Shown piece by piece: positions 60,407 to 64,000 of a stretch of 64,000 bases of DNA. The notes below the pieces were generated by a model, which was not told the origin of the DNA, searched no databases, and saw only the letters and a list, made by a program, of their open reading frames with translations. Position 1 is the first letter of the stretch. The number at the start of each line of letters is the position of its first letter. Origin of the DNA: UBA3006 sp031401235. GTDB taxonomy: Bacteria; Actinomycetota; Acidimicrobiia; Acidimicrobiales; Ilumatobacteraceae. The stretch lies in NCBI GenBank assembly GCA_031401235.1, contig JANNRJ010000001.1:62001-126000 (forward strand), written 5' to 3'. The position numbers and the translations under genes were made by a program.

Positions 60407-62248
60407 ATGGCAGTAGGTCGGGCTCGCCTCAGCGAAGTTGCTGAGCGCTTTGTTGGTTCATCTACCTTCGCCCGCACTTCGGCAGTACTCCAGTTTCTCC
60501 TCGATATCGTTTCCTGGTCGGTGGCGGCGATTGTCGCCTCATACGCCCGGTTTGTCTATCAGGGACACATTGACCCGTATGGAGCGACCAAAGACTCTAT
60601 TTTTCGAATACTGCCAGCGGTTATCCTTGTTCAGGCGGCCATTGGGTTTTTAGTTGGTATTTACCGACGACGTTGGCGTTACGGCAGTTTTGATGAGGTT
60701 GCTGGACTCATTTTGACTTCGACCCTGACAACATTTGCCCTCCTTATGTTGCGTTTTTTCGACTTTTCAAACAACCCGTTTCCGCGCAGCGTGATTGCCG
60801 TCGCCGGAATCGCTGGATTGTTCCTCACCGCCGGTAACCGTTATGTCTGGCGGTACGTTCGAGAACAACTTCGACGTCCGACTGCTGATACGGCGGCGAA
60901 AATCATCATTTATGGCGCGGGCGAAGGCGGCATTCAAGTCGTTAATACTCTGCTTCGCAACCCGAGTTCACCCTATTTGCCGGTCGCTTTTCTTGATGAC
61001 AATGAACACACGCATCGATTGAGCATCTCTGGAATTCCTGTTTTAGGGGGGCGGGAATCACTTGCCGAAGCCCGAGGGAAAACTGGCGCCAATATTTTGC
61101 TCATTGCTATACCCAGTGCTGATTCACATCTCATCAACGACATCGCATCACTCGCCAGAGGGCTCAATATGGAGGTGAAAGTCCTTCCGGCGGTTCAAGA
61201 CTTTAATGAGCGACCATTCGACACTGCCGATATTCGAGATCTCACCGACGAAGACTTGCTTGGACGACATCGAGTACATATCGACCTTCAGCAGATTTCT
61301 GAGTACCTCGTAAATCGTCGGGTCATGGTTACCGGGGCTGGCGGAAGTATCGGTAGCGAACTGTGTCGCCAATTGACTCGATTCAATCCTGCCGAACTGA
61401 TCATGCTTGACCGCGATGAAAGCGCACTTCACGAAGTACAACTTTCAATTTATGGACGAGCACTATTGGACACGCCCCAGACCGTGCTTGCCGATCTTCG
61501 AGACGTAGAAACAATTAATCACATCTTCGATACTCGCCGACCAGAAGTAGTTTTTCATGCTGCGGCCCTGAAGCACCTTCCACTGCTCGAGCGATACCCA
61601 AATGAGGCCTACCAAACGAATGTGCTGGGCACTCAAACACTCTTGCAAGCCGCGCAACGGAACCATGTCGGCGTGTTCGTCAATATCTCCACTGACAAAG
61701 CAGCAAACCCGACCAGCGTCCTTGGATATTCGAAGCGACTTGCCGAGCGACTTACCGCCGACTTTGCCTTTTCCGCCCCACCGGGAAAATTCATTTCCGT
61801 CCGTTTCGGCAACGTTCTCGGTTCACGTGGCAGCGTACTTACCTCGTTTCGCGATCAAATAGCCAAAGGTGGACCGGTGACGGTGACTCATCGCGGTGTC
61901 ACTCGATATTTCATGACTATTTCCGAAGCGGTCCAGTTAGTTATTCAAGCAGGTGCTATCGGTCGTACTGGTGAAGTGCTGGTTCTAGACATGGGAGAAC
62001 CTGTCAGCATCTACGATGTTGCATCTCAACTTGTTAAAAACTCGGGTAAAGATGTTCGAATTGAAGTTGTCGGATTAAGGGTTGGCGAGAAGGTCCACGA
62101 AGAGCTGTTCGGCGATGGAGAATTGGATGAGCGACCTTCGCATCCATTGATTTCTCAAGTTGCGGTCAAACCAATTAGTCAAAGTGGACTTCGCCAAGCC
62201 CCTGACGACGCGAAAAACTTTATGCTGTCGCTTCTTGAAGAGCAATAG
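60407..62248 (+). CDS. FlaA1/CapD-type nucleoside-diphosphate-sugar dehydratase/epimerase
   Basis: 613 residues. Four N-terminal membrane helices, a first Rossmann domain (IIYGAGEGGIQVVNTLL) and a second catalytic SDR domain with VTGAGGSIGSELCRQ and the ending STDKAANPTSVLGYSKRLAE. In this family the usual catalytic Tyr position is often Met; here it is Leu with a Tyr two residues later. It would make a 4-keto or C5-epimerised sugar nucleotide for surface glycans. It follows the Wzz-like gene by 15 bases. Confidence 0.93.
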   Translation: MAVGRARLSEVAERFVGSSTFARTSAVLQFLLDIVSWSVAAIVASYARFVYQGHIDPYGATKDSIFRILPAVILVQAAIGFLVGIYRRRWRYGSFDEVAGLILTSTLTTFALLMLRFFDFSNNPFPRSVIAVAGIAGLFLTAGNRYVWRYVREQLRRPTADTAAKIIIYGAGEGGIQVVNTLLRNPSSPYLPVAFLDDNEHTHRLSISGIPVLGGRESLAEARGKTGANILLIAIPSADSHLINDIASLARGLNMEVKVLPAVQDFNERPFDTADIRDLTDEDLLGRHRVHIDLQQISEYLVNRRVMVTGAGGSIGSELCRQLTRFNPAELIMLDRDESALHEVQLSIYGRALLDTPQTVLADLRDVETINHIFDTRRPEVVFHAAALKHLPLLERYPNEAYQTNVLGTQTLLQAAQRNHVGVFVNISTDKAANPTSVLGYSKRLAERLTADFAFSAPPGKFISVRFGNVLGSRGSVLTSFRDQIAKGGPVTVTHRGVTRYFMTISEAVQLVIQAGAIGRTGEVLVLDMGEPVSIYDVASQLVKNSGKDVRIEVVGLRVGEKVHEELFGDGELDERPSHPLISQVAVKPISQSGLRQAPDDAKNFMLSLLEEQ

Positions 62249-63533
62249 CAGAACCGGCCTTCCGTTCGACCGTTGATTCGTTGCATCCAATGACGGAAGC
62301 GACAAGTAACAACCACAAGAAGTGATTGCCATTGACAAAACTCTCCTGTGTCGAGGCCAATAAGACAAAGAACACAATCGAATACGACCATTGGCCTGCC
62401 GTCGACAACAAACTACTTTCAATCTGCCAATAACCACCGTAAATCAAAACAAGCAAAAGCAACAATGCCCCGATCATCCCGCCACCAAGCAAAACATCGA
62501 TAAATGAACTGTGTGAAAACTGAGCACCCTCAACCGTCCACCACAAGTCACGTTTCAGAAAGACCGACGATTTCCATGCCGACATCCACCCCCAACCGAT
62601 GATCGGACGCTCTAAAAAACCTGTCCAGCCGTAGTGCCAAATCGCAGCTCGGCCGTTGAAAAAGTCTTCCTCGTCGAGCCACCGCAAAATTGTGGATTGG
62701 AATTTGAAGAGAATCCATGTACCAAAGCTGGCCCCGACAACGAATGCGGAATACACATAGCGACGAATCTGATCCATCGTCAAAATTCCTCGGCGATGCA
62801 TCAATCGAATCACTGCCCAACACGTCCAAACCAGACCAAACGCAACGACGGCACCAACAGAAGTGCTTGACCGAGTGCGAGATAACACGTATCCATCAAG
62901 CAGCGCAACATCAATGAGAACGAATCCGAGCGCCGGCCACCATTGTTTAGTTCTTCGAGAAACCACAACCCACAACAATCCCAATGACGCAATCATTCCC
63001 ACCGCGGCGACCGGGGCAAGTGAATTTCGATTGAAATAGATGCCTGCCCAGTGTCCTTCAATGCTGATAGCAAATTCCCAATTTCGTTTCACCGCGATGT
63101 ACGAGAAAATCACTCCGGGCTGCATCGCGATACACACCAAGAACATCTGTTGAATTGGTGAAAAACTTCGGGCCAAGTACAGGCCAGTGGCGGCGGTAAC
63201 CAAAAGAACTGTGGCTTCGACAATCGTGTCTCGTCCAGAGGTCGCCCACAGAGTTGACAACCACATCCACGAAACAAAGCACGTCAACAACACAACGGGC
63301 GCTAAACGAAACCGAGAAGTTCGGATGCGGTATCCAAGCAACATCAAAGCTGGTATCTGTACTGCAATGAGTGAAAGTCGATACGTGTCATAAAGTGGCG
63401 TTGCCGACACCTGTGCACTTGCCAACCACAATTTGAACACTGGACCTTGGGTGAGCGCGGTAATCAACACAACGACATATGTGTATTCGATCCATTTAGT
63501 GGAACGTTTAAGCACATCTAGGGCACTTGACAT
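62220..63533 (-). CDS. O-antigen ligase / polymerase (Wzy/WaaL) family membrane protein
   Basis: 437 residues from ATG 63533; longer frames begin in a region that overlaps the next divergent gene. About eleven to twelve hydrophobic helices and the conserved Wzy_C/O-antigen ligase pattern: a long extracytoplasmic loop with Arg and the 'FLERPIIGWGWMSAWKS...FSHSSFIDVLLGGG' segment (His in SHSSFID). It would polymerise or attach a glycan at the outer membrane face. Its end overlaps the dehydratase gene by 29 bases on the opposite strand. Confidence 0.85.
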   Translation of the reverse strand: MSSALDVLKRSTKWIEYTYVVVLITALTQGPVFKLWLASAQVSATPLYDTYRLSLIAVQIPALMLLGYRIRTSRFRLAPVVLLTCFVSWMWLSTLWATSGRDTIVEATVLLVTAATGLYLARSFSPIQQMFLVCIAMQPGVIFSYIAVKRNWEFAISIEGHWAGIYFNRNSLAPVAAVGMIASLGLLWVVVSRRTKQWWPALGFVLIDVALLDGYVLSRTRSSTSVGAVVAFGLVWTCWAVIRLMHRRGILTMDQIRRYVYSAFVVGASFGTWILFKFQSTILRWLDEEDFFNGRAAIWHYGWTGFLERPIIGWGWMSAWKSSVFLKRDLWWTVEGAQFSHSSFIDVLLGGGMIGALLLLLVLIYGGYWQIESSLLSTAGQWSYSIVFFVLLASTQESFVNGNHFLWLLLVASVIGCNESTVERKAGSAIALQEATA

Positions 63534-63615
63534 TATGGACAAATCTACTCGCACAGTGAATTTATGTTTGCAAGTTGTCGCAACGCGCCGAAAGGCAATA
63601 GATATGCTGATGTGA

Positions 63616-63984
63616 ATGACTTCATCGCCAGATGATCGAGATGAATTGATCAAAGAGCTCTTCGCTGAAGCTCATGGTTTGCGAATGAAAAATGAGCAGA
63701 TCAGCCATTACACCGAGAGCAAAATCGCTGAACTTGTTAAGACCCGACGAGAACTTGTGCAGGTTCGTGGTGGAATCGAAGAAGTGGTCGAACAGCGCAA
63801 CGCTTTGCAAGGACGACTGAGTGCTCTCACTGACGAACATGACCAATTACTTCAGATGCAAGTTGTAATGACTGACCAGCGCGATCGACTACGGGTTCGT
63901 GTCGCCGAAATTGAGGCATCGAGGAGTTATCGGATTGGTCAGCGTCTGAGTAGGTTCGCCGCCAAATTTTCGTCATCTTCATAA
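63616..63984 (+). CDS. Short coiled-coil protein near the polysaccharide cluster
   Basis: 122 residues, complete within the window. Almost all helical with heptad character ('LIKELFAEAHGLRMKNEQISHYTESKIAELVKTRRELVQV...EVVEQRNALQGRLSALTDEHDQLLQM'), rich in Glu, Gln, Arg and Leu, ending in a basic and Ser-rich tail 'SRSYRIGQRLSRF'. Segments of this kind are seen at the start of glycosyltransferase or methyltransferase proteins of surface-glycan clusters. No catalytic domain is present. Divergent from the ligase gene; next gene lies outside the window. Confidence 0.6.
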   Translation: MTSSPDDRDELIKELFAEAHGLRMKNEQISHYTESKIAELVKTRRELVQVRGGIEEVVEQRNALQGRLSALTDEHDQLLQMQVVMTDQRDRLRVRVAEIEASRSYRIGQRLSRFAAKFSSSS

Positions 63985-64000
63985 CTTCATGAATCAATAC

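Noticed and set aside
1..64000. Prophage, insertion sequence or CRISPR array
   Set aside because: No transposase, integrase or phage structural gene, no flanking terminal repeats and no regularly spaced repeats were seen.

Overview
The window is a dense bacterial chromosome segment of moderate G+C content. It carries about 68 protein genes, five tRNA genes and one SRP RNA, and no gene-free stretch exceeds about 300 bases. The gene set points to Actinomycetota: LppM-type lipoprotein, SCO6745-like protein, PAC2 protein, DUF2510 protein, HemQ, a small acyl-CoA carboxylase epsilon-like subunit, ClpC with RadA, and the tRNA-Ser/SRP RNA/dnaX/recR/tadA/pheA grouping. Base composition lower than in most high-GC actinobacteria, together with a ccr gene, would fit an aquatic Acidimicrobiia-like lineage. 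That placement is inference. I see no insertion sequence, prophage or CRISPR array.

Layout. 1-10.6 kb: housekeeping block with an atypical SDR, a hydrolase, a long-chain polyprenyl diphosphate synthase, then a tightly coupled plus-strand series clpC - lppM-like - radA - dinB-like - tag - sulP. 10.6-14.4 kb: small accessory genes (VapBC-type pair, ABM monooxygenase, AAC(3)-family acetyltransferase, VOC, GNAT, SCO6745-like). 14.4-30.7 kb: PAC2, glnD, alaX-like, a winged-helix/MNT-HEPN toxin-antitoxin pair with a striking palindromic operator, hemQ, groL with a CIRCE box, Lrp/AsnC, a MoaD/ThiS-like carrier, geranylgeranyl diphosphate synthase, xseB/xseA, an ABC exporter, a secreted peptidase and an ABC-F protein. 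30.8-38.6 kb: serA-serC, tRNA-Ser(CGA), tadA, a duplicated-cupredoxin lipoprotein, a GC-rich SDR-DUF2867 gene, tRNA-Ser(GGA), ffs and a 5'-3' exonuclease.

38.6-51.9 kb: prepilin peptidase; an acyl-CoA module (methylmalonyl-CoA epimerase, crotonyl-CoA carboxylase/reductase, thiolase, and further on the carboxylase beta and epsilon subunits with a CoA transferase); recR-dnaX; a CopC-CopD fusion; an MFS exporter; msrA. 51.9-58.6 kb: a minus-strand series pheA - tRNA-Ser(UGA) - tRNA-Ser(GCU) - LysM/transglycosylase - tRNA-Arg(ACG) - acyltransferase, flanked by a metallo-beta-lactamase/Rieske fusion and an L,D-transpeptidase. 58.5-64 kb: the start of a surface-polysaccharide locus (Wzz-like protein with a degenerate kinase domain, FlaA1-type dehydratase, O-antigen ligase/polymerase, coiled-coil protein).

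How they work together. The acyl-CoA genes suggest ethylmalonyl-CoA/methylmalonyl-CoA metabolism. TadA would modify the tRNA-Arg(ACG) found 20 kb away. All four serine tRNA anticodon types of a bacterial set lie here near serA/serC. The cupredoxin lipoprotein and CopCD suggest copper handling at the cell envelope. The most promising loci for follow-up are the winged-helix MNT/HEPN pair with its nested palindromes, the double cupredoxin with paired inverted repeats upstream, and the MBL-Rieske fusion.
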